Of a stretch of 60,055 nt of DNA, positions 25,188-34,098 are shown in pieces. A program made the translations under genes and the position numbers. The notes below the pieces were generated by a model that saw only the letters and a list, made by a program, of their open reading frames with translations, was not told where the DNA came from and ran no database searches. Numbering within the stretch: position 1 is the first letter of the stretch; each line of letters starts with the position of its first letter. This DNA is from Chloroflexota bacterium (GTDB lineage Bacteria; Chloroflexota; Chloroflexia; Chloroflexales; Roseiflexaceae): assembly GCA_018969485.1 (NCBI GenBank), contig JAGWYG010000012.1:1-60055 (forward strand), given 5' to 3'.

Positions 25188-25227
25188 TTGCCCGCTCGCC
25201 CGTTCTGGACGTTGACAGGAGCCCCTC

Positions 25228-26436
<1,209 letters not shown>

Positions 26437-26463
26437 GGCCGGTGCCACGGGGAGGTGGCTGCA

Positions 26464-27681
26464 ATGAGCGATGAACTGGCGTCGTTCACGCTGGCGCCGG
26501 GGTTTCATGCCCTGGCGACCGCGTGTGGCCTGAAGAAGAACGGCGCGCTGGATCTGGCGCTGGTGACGAGCGCGACGCCGTGCAGCGCGGCTGGCGTGTT
26601 CACCACCAACCGCGTCAAGGCGGCGCCGGTGCTCTACGACCAGGCGGTGCTCCAGCGCAATTCCGCCGGCATCCGCGCGGTGATCGTGAATGCCGGCAAT
26701 GCGAATGCCTGCACCGGCCCGCGCGGCATGGAGGATTGCCGGGCGACGGCGGCGCTCACCGCCGACCGGCTCGGCTGCGCCACCGATGCGGTGCTGGTGC
26801 TCTCGACGGGGGTGATCGGCCGGCATCTGGACATGGCCCGGCTGAGCGCCGGGGTGGCGGCGCTCACCGCTACCCCGTCGGCGGTGCAGCCGGGCGCTGC
26901 TGCCGCGGCGCGCGCCATCATGACGACCGACACGCGGCCGAAGGTGGCGCATCATCGCTATGCGCTCGCCGGCGGCCAGGTGACGATCGCCGGCATGTGC
27001 AAGGGCGCCGGGATGATCCATCCGGCGATGGCCACGATGCTGGCGATCGTGACGACCGATGCGGTGATCGCGCCGGCGCTGCTCGACCGCGCGCTGCGTC
27101 ATGCTGCCGACCGCAGCTTCAACCGGATCAGCGTCGATGGCGATACCAGCACCAACGACACGCTGCTGCTGCTGGCGTCGGGGAGCTCGGGCGTAGTCAT
27201 CGGCGACGCCGAGCTGGCGGCGTTCAGCGAGGCGCTCGGCGAGACGTGCGCCGCGCTGGCGCGGCAGGTCGCCCGCGATGGCGAGGGCGCGACCCGCCTG
27301 ATCGAGGTGCGCGTCACGGGTGCCGCCGATGACGCCGAGGCGCACCAGGTGGCCAATGCGATCGCCCGGTCGCCGCTGTTCAAGACGGCGGTGCATGGGG
27401 GCGATCCCAACTGGGGGCGCGTGCTGTGCGCCGCCGGCTACAGCGGTGCCGAGATCGACCCCGCGACCCTGGCGCTGTGGTTCGGCGTGGGTGCGCACCA
27501 GATCGCGCTCGTGGCCGGTGGCCTGCCGCTCGCGGCCGATCTGGCGGCGGCGTCGCGGCTGCTGCGCCAGGATCCGGTGATCATCACGCTGGATCTCGGT
27601 CGTGGCACCGCCGCGACGACGGTCTGGACGTGCGACTTCTCGAAGGAATATGTCGAGATCAACGCCCACTACACCACGTGA
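26464..27681 (+). CDS. argJ: bifunctional glutamate N-acetyltransferase / amino-acid acetyltransferase
   Basis: Transfers acetyl from N-acetylornithine back to glutamate, closing the acetyl cycle. The 405-residue precursor is expected to self-cleave before nucleophile T191 in GMIHPAMATML, giving alpha and beta chains. STGVIGRHL, NRISVDGDTSTNDT and HGGDPNWGRVL are family marks. ATG 26464 has GGGGAGG upstream; a GTG three codons earlier is possible. Whether it can also use acetyl-CoA is not visible in the sequence. A separate synthase gene in this operon suggests the monofunctional mode. Confidence 0.96.
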   Translation: MSDELASFTLAPGFHALATACGLKKNGALDLALVTSATPCSAAGVFTTNRVKAAPVLYDQAVLQRNSAGIRAVIVNAGNANACTGPRGMEDCRATAALTADRLGCATDAVLVLSTGVIGRHLDMARLSAGVAALTATPSAVQPGAAAAARAIMTTDTRPKVAHHRYALAGGQVTIAGMCKGAGMIHPAMATMLAIVTTDAVIAPALLDRALRHAADRSFNRISVDGDTSTNDTLLLLASGSSGVVIGDAELAAFSEALGETCAALARQVARDGEGATRLIEVRVTGAADDAEAHQVANAIARSPLFKTAVHGGDPNWGRVLCAAGYSGAEIDPATLALWFGVGAHQIALVAGGLPLAADLAAASRLLRQDPVIITLDLGRGTAATTVWTCDFSKEYVEINAHYTT

Positions 27682-27717
27682 TCCGCTGACGCCTGGCCGA
27701 GATGAAAGGATTCGACG

Positions 27718-29085
27718 ATGTGGGGTGGGCGCTTCACCGGTGGCATCGATGCGCAGATGGCGCGCTTCAATGACTCGTTTCCCTTCGATCGGCGCATGTG
27801 GGCCGAGGACATCCGCGGCAGCCGTGCCTGGGCGCGACAACTGGCGGCCGTCGGCGTGATCAGCGCCGACGAGGCCGACGCCCTCGATCGCGGGCTGCAG
27901 GCCGTCCACGCCGAATTCGCCGCCGGCGCGTTCGTCGCGCAGCCCGGCGACGAGGACATCCACACCGCCGTCGAGCGCCGGCTGGGCGAACTGGCCGGGC
28001 CGGTCGCCGGCAAGCTCCACACGGGCCGCAGTCGGAACGACCAGGTCGCCACCGATCTGCGGCTGTGGACGCTCGGCGCGATCGGGCGCATCGATGCCGG
28101 GTTGCGTGGGCTGCAGCAGGCGCTGCTGGCGCAGGCCGACGCCGCCGGCGCGGCGCTGATGCCCGGCTATACCCACCTGCAGCGGGCGCAGCCCGTCTTG
28201 CTGGCACACTGGCTGCTGTCGCACTTCTGGCCGCTGCAGCGCGATCGCGAGCGGCTCGCCGACGCCGCCCGGCGCGCCGCCACGCTGCCGCTCGGGGCGG
28301 GCGCCATCGCCGGCACGCCGCTGCGCGTCGATCGCATGGCGCTCGCCGCCGAGCTCGGCATGCACGCCGTGACCCCCAACAGCATCGATGCGGTCAGCGA
28401 TCGCGACTTCGCCGTCGAGGTTCTCGCCGCCGCCGCGCTGGTCGGCGTCCACCTCAGCCGCCTCGCCGAGGACATCGTGCTCTACAGCACCAGCGAGTTC
28501 GGCTTCGTGCGCCTGGCCGATGCCTACTCGACCGGCTCGAGCCTGATGCCGCAGAAGAAGAACCCGGACTCGTTCGAGCTGCTGCGCGGCAAGTCGGGCC
28601 GCCTGGTCGGCGGCCTGGTGACGCTGCTCACGGTGCTGAAGGGATTGCCCTCGGCCTACGACAAGGATCTGCAGGAAGACAAGGAGCCGCTGTTCGATGC
28701 CAGTGACACGCTGGAGCTGTCGCTGGTCGTCGCCGCCGGCGCGATCGCGACGGCGACGTTCGATCACCGACGGATGCGGGCGGCGCTGGACGACGCGATG
28801 CTGGCGACCGACGTCGCCGATATGCTGGTCGAGCGTGGCATGCCATTTCGCGAGGCGCATCGCGCCGTCGGCGCCCTGGTGCGGGCTGCCGAGACGCACG
28901 GCGTGCCGCTGTCGCAGGTGCCCGCGGCGGTCGCCGGCGCGATTGATGTGCGCCTCGATGACCAGTTGTCGGCGGTGTTCCAGCTCGAACGCTCGGTCGC
29001 GGCACGCCGCGTGATCGGGGCGACGGCGCCCGAGGCGGTGCAGCAGCAGCTCGCCGCGGCCCGCGCCGCCCTGGCGCTGCCCTGA
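27718..29085 (+). CDS. argH: argininosuccinate lyase
   Basis: Last step of the pathway: splits argininosuccinate to arginine and fumarate. A 455-residue fumarase/aspartase-superfamily protein with the family opening MWGGRFTGG, LHTGRSRNDQVATD, the histidine region MPGYTHLQRAQPV, and the signature GSSLMPQKKNPD (serine loop at about 273-284). AAAGGA precedes the ATG. A small ORF with a strong ribosome site follows 58 bases later. Confidence 0.97.
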   Translation: MWGGRFTGGIDAQMARFNDSFPFDRRMWAEDIRGSRAWARQLAAVGVISADEADALDRGLQAVHAEFAAGAFVAQPGDEDIHTAVERRLGELAGPVAGKLHTGRSRNDQVATDLRLWTLGAIGRIDAGLRGLQQALLAQADAAGAALMPGYTHLQRAQPVLLAHWLLSHFWPLQRDRERLADAARRAATLPLGAGAIAGTPLRVDRMALAAELGMHAVTPNSIDAVSDRDFAVEVLAAAALVGVHLSRLAEDIVLYSTSEFGFVRLADAYSTGSSLMPQKKNPDSFELLRGKSGRLVGGLVTLLTVLKGLPSAYDKDLQEDKEPLFDASDTLELSLVVAAGAIATATFDHRRMRAALDDAMLATDVADMLVERGMPFREAHRAVGALVRAAETHGVPLSQVPAAVAGAIDVRLDDQLSAVFQLERSVAARRVIGATAPEAVQQQLAAARAALALP

Positions 29086-29143
29086 GCGGCTGTCCGCGCC
29101 GGCTGCCGGCGCAGCGTGCGCACATCACACATCGGGAGGAGTG

Positions 29144-29314
29144 ATGCAGATTCGCCTGAGTGAGGTATTGACGCCGGCGCTGATCGAGCAGCACCGTGGT
29201 CACATCCGCGATTTTCTGGCACTCGAGGGGATTCGCGCCGATGACGACCTCGGCGCGACGCTGCTGAACGATCGTCAGATCAAGGAGTTGCTCGAGGAGC
29301 TCGCCGCTTCCTGA
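29144..29314 (+). CDS. small protein of unknown function at the end of the arg operon
   Basis: A 56-residue ORF with a strong ribosome site (GGGAGGA, four bases before ATG). It begins MQIRLSEVLTPAL and ends LNDRQIKELLEELAAS; helical and charged, with no cysteines. No family is recognised. Position and orientation suggest cotranscription with argH. It is followed after 18 bases by a perfect 24 bp palindrome. Its codon use looks like its neighbours', so I take it as real. Confidence 0.6.
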   Translation: MQIRLSEVLTPALIEQHRGHIRDFLALEGIRADDDLGATLLNDRQIKELLEELAAS

Positions 29315-29331
29315 GGTGGGCCCGCGGGCAG

Positions 29332-29355
29332 CGGGCGGTGCCCGGGCACCGCCCG
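29332..29355. terminator. 24-bp perfect palindrome ending the arg operon
   Basis: CGGGCGGTGCCC (29332-29343) is immediately followed by its reverse complement GGGCACCGCCCG (29344-29355). As RNA it would be a very stable hairpin 18 bases after the small ORF. No U-tract follows. The rest of 29356-29577 contains no gene that I can support; it has short GCCCCGCA direct repeats near 29551-29572. Confidence 0.55.
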
Positions 29356-29577
29356 TGCCTCGCACAGCTCGCCGGGCCTGGCTGGCACGGCCAAGCGCAC
29401 GATGGATGGTGCGCGTACCGCGGCATGCCGCACATGCCTGAATGTGCGCGCTGCGGCAGCGCCGCCGCCGCCGTCGAACCGCCGGGCGGAACCGGTATGC
29501 GATCAGCGTCACGACGCCGCAGCGCATGCCGCGCGCCCTGTCGCGCCGCAGCCCCGCAGCCCCGCAGCCCCGCTCAG

Positions 29578-29606
29578 TTGCGCGCGCGGCGCGATGCTGG
29601 TATGCT
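29578..29606 (+). promoter_or_regulatory. promoter of the Crp/Fnr-type regulator
   Basis: TTGCGC (29578-29583), a 17 bp spacer and TATGCT (29601-29606). The start lies near 29613, which rules out the in-frame ATG at 29602 as start codon. Confidence 0.6.
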
Positions 29607-29640
29607 CAGGGCAGACACCGCCATCGACCCCGAGGTGCCT

Positions 29641-30345
29641 GTGGACCCCACCAAGCGGCGCATTACCACGCTGCCGGTCTATACCGTCGCCGACGGCGAT
29701 GTGTTCGCGATGCTCCCCGAGGCCGAGCGCACCTGGCTCGAACGCCAGACGGTCTCGGCGGACTATCCGGCCGAGCATCCGTTCTACTCGCCCGATGATG
29801 CCGGCGATCGCATCTTCATCCTGCGCCGCGGGCGCGTGCGTCTCTACAAGCTCTCGCCCGAAGGGCGCGCGCTGACGCTGCTGGTCCTCGAGCCGCTGGC
29901 GGTGTTCGGCGAGATGGCACTGTGGGAGCATTGGCGGCACGACAGCTTCGCGGAATCGATGACCGAATGCGTCATCGACAGCATCCGCCGCGAGCGGGTG
30001 CGAACGATTCTCGATCGTCATCCGCTCGTGGCGATGCGGCTGATGGAGGTGATGAGCAGCCGGATGCACGCGATGGAGCGCAAGTTGGCCGACATCACCT
30101 TCAAGAGCGTGCCACAGCGCATCGCCACCGTGCTGCTCAGCCTGGCCGGCGATGATGTCGCGCCCAGTGCGCCGCCGTCGGTCACGCGCTACACCCATCA
30201 GCATCTCGCCGAGATGATCGGCTCGTATCGTGAGACGGTCACCAAGGTGATCGGCGAGCTGCGCGAGACCGGCCTGATCCGCATCGAGAATGACACGATC
30301 TTCCTGACGAACGTGGCGCGCCTGCAGCAGCTCGCCGGCCGCTGA
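29641..30345 (+). CDS. Crp/Fnr-family transcriptional regulator
   Basis: A 234-residue regulator with an N-terminal cyclic-nucleotide-binding-type barrel and a C-terminal winged helix. The barrel runs from about 25 to 140, with DDAGDRIFILRRGRVRLYK and FGEMALWEH. The winged-helix recognition segment is THQHLAEMIGSYRETVTKVIGEL. No Fnr-type N-terminal cysteines are present. The barrel lacks a clear cAMP-contacting RxS pair, so the effector is unknown. I use GTG 29641, with a GAGG-like site upstream; GTG 29635 is possible. It is probably monocistronic and converges on tlpA across a repeat. Confidence 0.85.
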   Translation: MDPTKRRITTLPVYTVADGDVFAMLPEAERTWLERQTVSADYPAEHPFYSPDDAGDRIFILRRGRVRLYKLSPEGRALTLLVLEPLAVFGEMALWEHWRHDSFAESMTECVIDSIRRERVRTILDRHPLVAMRLMEVMSSRMHAMERKLADITFKSVPQRIATVLLSLAGDDVAPSAPPSVTRYTHQHLAEMIGSYRETVTKVIGELRETGLIRIENDTIFLTNVARLQQLAGR

Positions 30346-30424
30346 CGCCGCACGGCCGTCCGGAGGCTGCGCCGCGGTGACGCCATGAAGAGCGATGAGC
30401 ATGGAACCTTGCCCCCTCTCCCCC

Positions 30425-30499
30425 GTGCCTTCGTGGCTTCGTGTGAGCCCGTCTCCCCCGCCCCCGCCCCCGCCCCTTCGTGCCTTCGTGGCTTCGTGA
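30425..30499. repeat. dispersed CTTCGTG/CGTCTCC repeat, relative of the left-end array
   Basis: CTTCGTGTGAGCCCGTCTCC recurs here with flanking CCTTCGTGGCTTCGTG and CCCCCG runs, as in the 48 bp units at 1-131. It fills the gap between the convergent Crp-like gene and tlpA. No gene is seen in 30346-30523. Confidence 0.8.
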
Positions 30500-30523
30500 T
30501 GCCGCCGTCGGGGCGGACCCGCA

Positions 30524-31030
30524 TCACTCGGCGGCGAGGATGCCGTCCAGCCATCGCGCCAGATCACGGTCGCGCAACGGCCCCAGATGTCGCTCGCGGA
30601 TCACGCCGTCGCGGTCGATCAGGAACGACACCGGCAGATTCTTCACCAGATAGCGATCAGCGACCAGCCCGTCCGGATCGAGCGCGATCGGCATGTCCAG
30701 CGCCTGTTCGGCCACGAACGCACGCACAGTCGCCGGGTCTTCGCGCAGATTGACCGCGACGACCGTCACGCCGCGATCGCGGTAGGCATCGTGCGTTCGC
30801 TGCAGCACCGGCATCTCGGCCAGACACGGGCCGCACCAGCTTGCCCAGAAGTTGAGCACCACCACTTGGCCGCGCAGTGCCGCGAGCTCGACGGGCGCGC
30901 CGGCCGCACCCTCGAGGCGAATATCGGGTGCCGTACGCCCGATCTCCGGTGCGGCAGCCCCGGGGGCTGCGCACGCAGCGAGCACCCCGAGGCCGATGAT
31001 GAGCAGACGGCAAACGCTATATCGGATCAT
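30524..31030 (-). CDS. TlpA/ResA-like thiol-disulfide lipoprotein
   Basis: A membrane-anchored thioredoxin-fold protein that reduces or resolves disulfides outside the cytosol, for example in cytochrome c maturation. The 168 residues have a lipoprotein signal ending LGVLAACAA (Cys20). The redox site is WASWCGPC, with C66 and C69. The cis-proline region is KNLPVSFLIDRDG, with the TlpA-type insertion between. The ATG overlaps the stop of a truncated rhodanese frame as ATGA, a relic of translational coupling. Confidence 0.9.
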   Translation of the reverse strand: MIRYSVCRLLIIGLGVLAACAAPGAAAPEIGRTAPDIRLEGAAGAPVELAALRGQVVVLNFWASWCGPCLAEMPVLQRTHDAYRDRGVTVVAVNLREDPATVRAFVAEQALDMPIALDPDGLVADRYLVKNLPVSFLIDRDGVIRERHLGPLRDRDLARWLDGILAAE

Positions 31031-31149
31031 TGCTCGATCGTACGCTCCTGGCGATTACCGTACGCTTCCCACGAGCCATCGTAATTGCGCACATTCGGGT
31101 AGCCGGGCGCGCTCATCCATTCCAACCAGCGCCCGACCGACAGGCGCGC
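31027..31149 (-). pseudogene. C-terminal remnant of a thiosulfate sulfurtransferase
   Basis: Read on the minus strand, 40 codons after an in-frame TAG (31150-31152) encode GYPNVRNYDGSWEAYGNR and a short tail. This is the conserved C-terminal end of two-domain rhodaneses. Its TGA overlaps the tlpA ATG by ATGA. Everything upstream, including the catalytic cysteine, is gone, and the end of the aldo/keto reductase gene lies 16 bases away. A deletion or rearrangement has removed the rest. It has no plausible start of its own. Confidence 0.72.
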
Positions 31150-31165
31150 CTACCCCCGCCCCGGC

Positions 31166-32101
31166 TTACCAGGGCAGCGGATCCGCGCGGATCTCACGCT
31201 CCCACAGCGCATCGATCGCCGCGATCGTCGCGGCGGGCAGCGTCACCGCCGCGGCCGCGAAATTCGCCCGCGCCTGCTCGACGTTGCGCGCCCCCGGGAT
31301 GACCGTCGCCACCGCCTGGTGGGCCAGCGTGTAGCGCAGCGCCGCCTGCGCCAGCGTGACGCCTGCGGGCACCAACTCGGCGAACGCCTCGACCAGCGCG
31401 GCGCGGCGGGCGATCACCTCGGGCGCCCAGCGGCGCCGCAGGTCGGTGAAGCGGGCATCACCGCGGTGATGGCCGCCGAGCCAGCCCGAGTCGAGCGGCA
31501 CCTTCACGATCAGGCCGGCACCACGCGCCTGGGCCTGCGGAAACGCGGCGCGCGGTTCCTGGAAGAACGCGTTGTACAGCACCTCGATCGCCCGGCTGGC
31601 AGTCGTTTCGAGCACGAGCTCGAGCTCGTCGCGCCAGTCGAGCGACACGCCGAAGTGCCGGATGAGGCCTTCCTGCCGCAGCCGCTCGAGCTCTTCGTAC
31701 TGGCTCGCCAGGCGCCCATCCATGATATCGCGCGGCGGATTGTGCAGCAGCAGGATGTCGACATACTCCGTGCGCAGCCGGCGCAGGCTCCCCTCGAGCG
31801 ACGGCCGGATGGCGGCGGTGCTGAAGTCGGTGCCCCAGTCGAGCTTGTAGCCCACCTTGGTGCAGATCACGACATCGTGGCGCACGCCGGCCAGCGCCTC
31901 GCCGAGCACCGTCTCGCTGCGCCCCTGGCCATAGCCCGGCGCCGTGTCAAAGAACGTGCATCCGGCGGCCAGCGCCTCGGCGACGATCTGGTGCGCCGCG
32001 CGCGGATCATCGGCGTGCCAGTCGGGATTGGCGAGTTGCCAGGCGCCCAGCCCGATCTCGCTCACGTGCATGCCCGTATCACCGAATGGGCGCAGCTGCA
32101 T
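31166..32101 (-). CDS. aldo/keto reductase
   Basis: A 311-residue TIM-barrel NAD(P)H oxidoreductase. Recognisable residues of the tetrad lie in FFDTAPGYGQGRSE (Asp, Tyr), CTKVGY (Lys) and LLHNPP (His). The cofactor-binding C-terminal segment is ATVIPGARNVEQARAN. It resembles the group of sugar- or aldehyde-reducing enzymes near L-glyceraldehyde reductase and D-threo-aldose dehydrogenase. The substrate is not evident. ATG 32101 has GAGGAA upstream; an ATG five codons earlier is not favoured. A 59-base gap separates it from the YkgJ-type gene upstream. Confidence 0.9.
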   Translation of the reverse strand: MQLRPFGDTGMHVSEIGLGAWQLANPDWHADDPRAAHQIVAEALAAGCTFFDTAPGYGQGRSETVLGEALAGVRHDVVICTKVGYKLDWGTDFSTAAIRPSLEGSLRRLRTEYVDILLLHNPPRDIMDGRLASQYEELERLRQEGLIRHFGVSLDWRDELELVLETTASRAIEVLYNAFFQEPRAAFPQAQARGAGLIVKVPLDSGWLGGHHRGDARFTDLRRRWAPEVIARRAALVEAFAELVPAGVTLAQAALRYTLAHQAVATVIPGARNVEQARANFAAAAVTLPAATIAAIDALWEREIRADPLPW

Positions 32102-32160
32102 GTCGGTTCCTCTCATTCATCATCGAACACCCGAGCTTCCGGAACGATCATGGCCAGACA

Positions 32161-32448
32161 TCATGCCGTCGGCTCACCCGACGGCGCGGGGGTAGGGCTT
32201 GTGAGCAACTCGAGGATCGCCAGGCCGCGCAGCGCCGCATCGCGATCGGTAGCGCACATCTCGCTGCCCGGCTGCAGCCCGCTGCAGCACGCCGGGCGCT
32301 CGGGATGGCCATACAGCCGGCAGCGGTAGGCCGCATCGAGATGGATGCACGGCACACCCGCCGGCTTGCCGTGCGGCATGCCCGGCATCGGCGAACTGAT
32401 CGATGGGGCGATGCAGCAGGCACCGCACCCCGCACGACACGCGATCAC
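32161..32448 (-). CDS. YkgJ-type cysteine-cluster protein
   Basis: A 95-residue protein of the putative zinc/iron-chelating YkgJ family. The cysteines fall in CRAGCGACC near the N-terminus, GVPCIHLD, YRCRLYGHP and PACCSGL, the usual CxxxCxxCC...C...C...Cx pattern. These domains probably bind a metal or cluster, but no activity is established. The GTG start overlaps the upstream stop as GTGA, so it is coupled to the NIPSNAP gene. Confidence 0.82.
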   Translation of the reverse strand: MIACRAGCGACCIAPSISSPMPGMPHGKPAGVPCIHLDAAYRCRLYGHPERPACCSGLQPGSEMCATDRDAALRGLAILELLTSPTPAPSGEPTA

Positions 32449-32771
32449 TGCAGCGGCGAGTAGTCGGTGGGCGTCAGCCAGACGCTGGTGATGCGCGTCA
32501 CCAGCGGGCCGGCGCTCTCGCTGGCCGCCTTGCCGGCACGCCACTCCGGATCGGCGCGAAACGCCAGCCACGCCGCCTCGAGCGCGGCCTGATCGGCTCC
32601 AGCCACCAGATAGACCAGATCGCCATCATCGGGGCGTGGCGGCACCCAGAAGCCCACCACCCCGATGCCGTGCCGCGCGAAGCAGCGCAGCGTGAGCTCA
32701 CGGAAACGCCGGTGCAGCGCGCCAGCACACCCCGGCGCCGCCCAGTAGGTACGCAACTCGTAGATCATCAT
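32445..32771 (-). CDS. NIPSNAP-family dimeric alpha-beta barrel protein
   Basis: A 108-residue protein starting MMIYELRTYWAAPG, the classic NIPSNAP opening. LVYLVAGADQAALEAAWLAFRADPEW follows in two parts, and a final SVWLTPTDYSPL. The fold is ferredoxin-like (EthD/ABM superfamily). Bacterial members are of unknown role and often sit with oxidoreductases. GGGAGGGG precedes the first of two ATGs. Its stop overlaps the next gene. Confidence 0.85.
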   Translation of the reverse strand: MMIYELRTYWAAPGCAGALHRRFRELTLRCFARHGIGVVGFWVPPRPDDGDLVYLVAGADQAALEAAWLAFRADPEWRAGKAASESAGPLVTRITSVWLTPTDYSPLQ

Positions 32772-32786
32772 GCCCCTCCCGCCACC

Positions 32787-32795
32787 ATCCTATCA
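32787..32795 (-). promoter_or_regulatory. extended -10 promoter of the NIPSNAP-ykgJ unit
   Basis: Minus-strand TGA-TAGGAT (hexamer 32787-32792) within GTGATAGGATGG, the same layout as the argF and selB promoters. Confidence 0.5.
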
Positions 32796-32850
32796 CACCA
32801 CACCGCACCCGGCGCAGGGTGTACCACCAGGGCGCCAGCCGTGCCAGTGT

Positions 32851-32862
32851 GCAGTATACTGC
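32851..32862. promoter_or_regulatory. 12-bp palindrome over a TATACT -10 box before the Gfo/Idh/MocA gene
   Basis: GCAGTATACTGC is a perfect palindrome and contains TATACT (32855-32860). The start would be near 32867 and the ATG is at 32901. No clear -35 is seen. It may be an operator overlapping the -10. Confidence 0.4.
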
Positions 32863-32900
32863 GACGGTGTGCCGAACCGGCCTGATGAAGGGGGACATCG

Positions 32901-34031
32901 ATGACGCATTCCGTGATCCGCGCGGGCCTGGTAGGATGTGGCTCGCTGGCGCAGCGCGGCGTCCTGCCACACCTCGCGCAACCCGACGCCCGCGAGCGAC
33001 TGATCCTCGCGGCGGTCGTCGACGCCGACGGCGAGCGCGCGCGGCGCACCGCCGAGGCCTACGAGGTACCCAACTGGTTCACCAGCGTCGAGGCGATGCT
33101 CGCCGGCTGCGACGTCGACGTCGTCCTGGTGCTCACGCCCATCCCGCTGCATTACGCCCACGCTGCGGCGGCGATCGCCGCCGGCAAGCACGTCTACGTC
33201 CAGAAGGCGATGACCGCCAGCCTGGCCGACGCCGACGCATTGCTCGCCGCACGGGATCGCGCCGGGGTCCGGCTGGCAGCCGCCCCGGGCTACGAACTGT
33301 TCCCCGCCACCGCCGCCATCCGCGCCGAGATCGCCGCCGGCGCGATCGGCCAGGTCGCGGTGAGCTACACCTACACCATGGGGTTCGGCCACGAGCACGA
33401 GGGCATCCGCCAGGGCGAGGGCGCGCTGCAGGCGATCGACCCTAGCTGGTACTATCGGCGGGGCGCCGGCCCGCTGCCCGACGTGACGGTCTATGCGCTC
33501 CAGTTGGTGACGAGCGTGCTGGGGCCGGTGCGCCGCGTGACGGCGCTGGCCAACCAGTTGATGCCGCTGCGGCGCTGGCGCGACCGCGAGATCGCCATCG
33601 AAGTCGCCGACAACCAGGTCGTGCTGCTCGAGCACCACAGCGGCGCGCTGAGCGTGGCAGTCGGCTCGGACTGCCGTGGGGCGCCGGGGGTGCCGTGGGG
33701 GGCGGCCACCTTCTTCGGCACCCACGGCTGTCTCGACATCGTCGATGTCGATGGCGCCAGCGGCTACCCGACGCGCTACCGCGTGGCGGGGCGCGAGGTG
33801 GCGTTCGGGCTGGATGCCCAGCCGTACCTGCGCGGCGCGCACCTGACGCTCGAGGAGCCGCATGTCTATGCCGACATCATGGAACTGGTCGATGCGATCG
33901 GGCAGCAGCGCGCGCCGCGCGCCAGCGGCGAACACGCACGGCATGTGGTCGAGCTGATCGCCGCCGCACACCGCGCCGCCGACACTGGCGCGGCACAGGT
34001 GCTCACCACCACATTCGAGGCGGGCAGTTGA
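32901..34031 (+). CDS. Gfo/Idh/MocA-family oxidoreductase
   Basis: An NAD(P)-dependent sugar or cyclitol oxidoreductase of 376 residues. The N-terminal Rossmann fold opens with RAGLVGCGSLAQRGVLPHL. VLVLTPIPLHYAHAAAAI and the catalytic-lysine motif KHVYVQKAMT (EKP-type, here QKA) follow. The C-terminal GFO_IDH_MocA domain starts around APGYELFPA. In typical members the dipeptide before the lysine position is EK-P; QKA is a mild departure. The substrate is unknown. It stands alone and converges on a lipoprotein gene. Confidence 0.88.
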   Translation: MTHSVIRAGLVGCGSLAQRGVLPHLAQPDARERLILAAVVDADGERARRTAEAYEVPNWFTSVEAMLAGCDVDVVLVLTPIPLHYAHAAAAIAAGKHVYVQKAMTASLADADALLAARDRAGVRLAAAPGYELFPATAAIRAEIAAGAIGQVAVSYTYTMGFGHEHEGIRQGEGALQAIDPSWYYRRGAGPLPDVTVYALQLVTSVLGPVRRVTALANQLMPLRRWRDREIAIEVADNQVVLLEHHSGALSVAVGSDCRGAPGVPWGAATFFGTHGCLDIVDVDGASGYPTRYRVAGREVAFGLDAQPYLRGAHLTLEEPHVYADIMELVDAIGQQRAPRASGEHARHVVELIAAAHRAADTGAAQVLTTTFEAGS

Positions 34032-34053
34032 GCGCGGCGCACCCGGCATGGTC

Positions 34054-34087
34054 GGGCAGGGCGGCGGCACACGCTGCCGCCCTGCCC
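34054..34087. terminator. bidirectional hairpin between convergent genes
   Basis: A 12 bp perfect stem: GGGCAGGGCGGC (34054-34065) with GCCGCCCTGCCC (34076-34087) and a 10-base loop. It lies between the Gfo/Idh/MocA stop and the stop of the lipoprotein gene. Confidence 0.65.
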
Positions 34088-34098
34088 AGAGCCCGATC

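Noticed and set aside
25212-25217. TTGACA just before argG as a -35 box
   Set aside because: It lies 11 bases before the ATG, leaving no room for a -10 and transcript start.
29338-29640. N-terminal extension of the Crp-like regulator from the open frame at 29338
   Set aside because: It lies upstream of a TTGCGC/TATGCT promoter, is compositionally odd, and Crp-family proteins are about 230 residues, matching the GTG at 29641.
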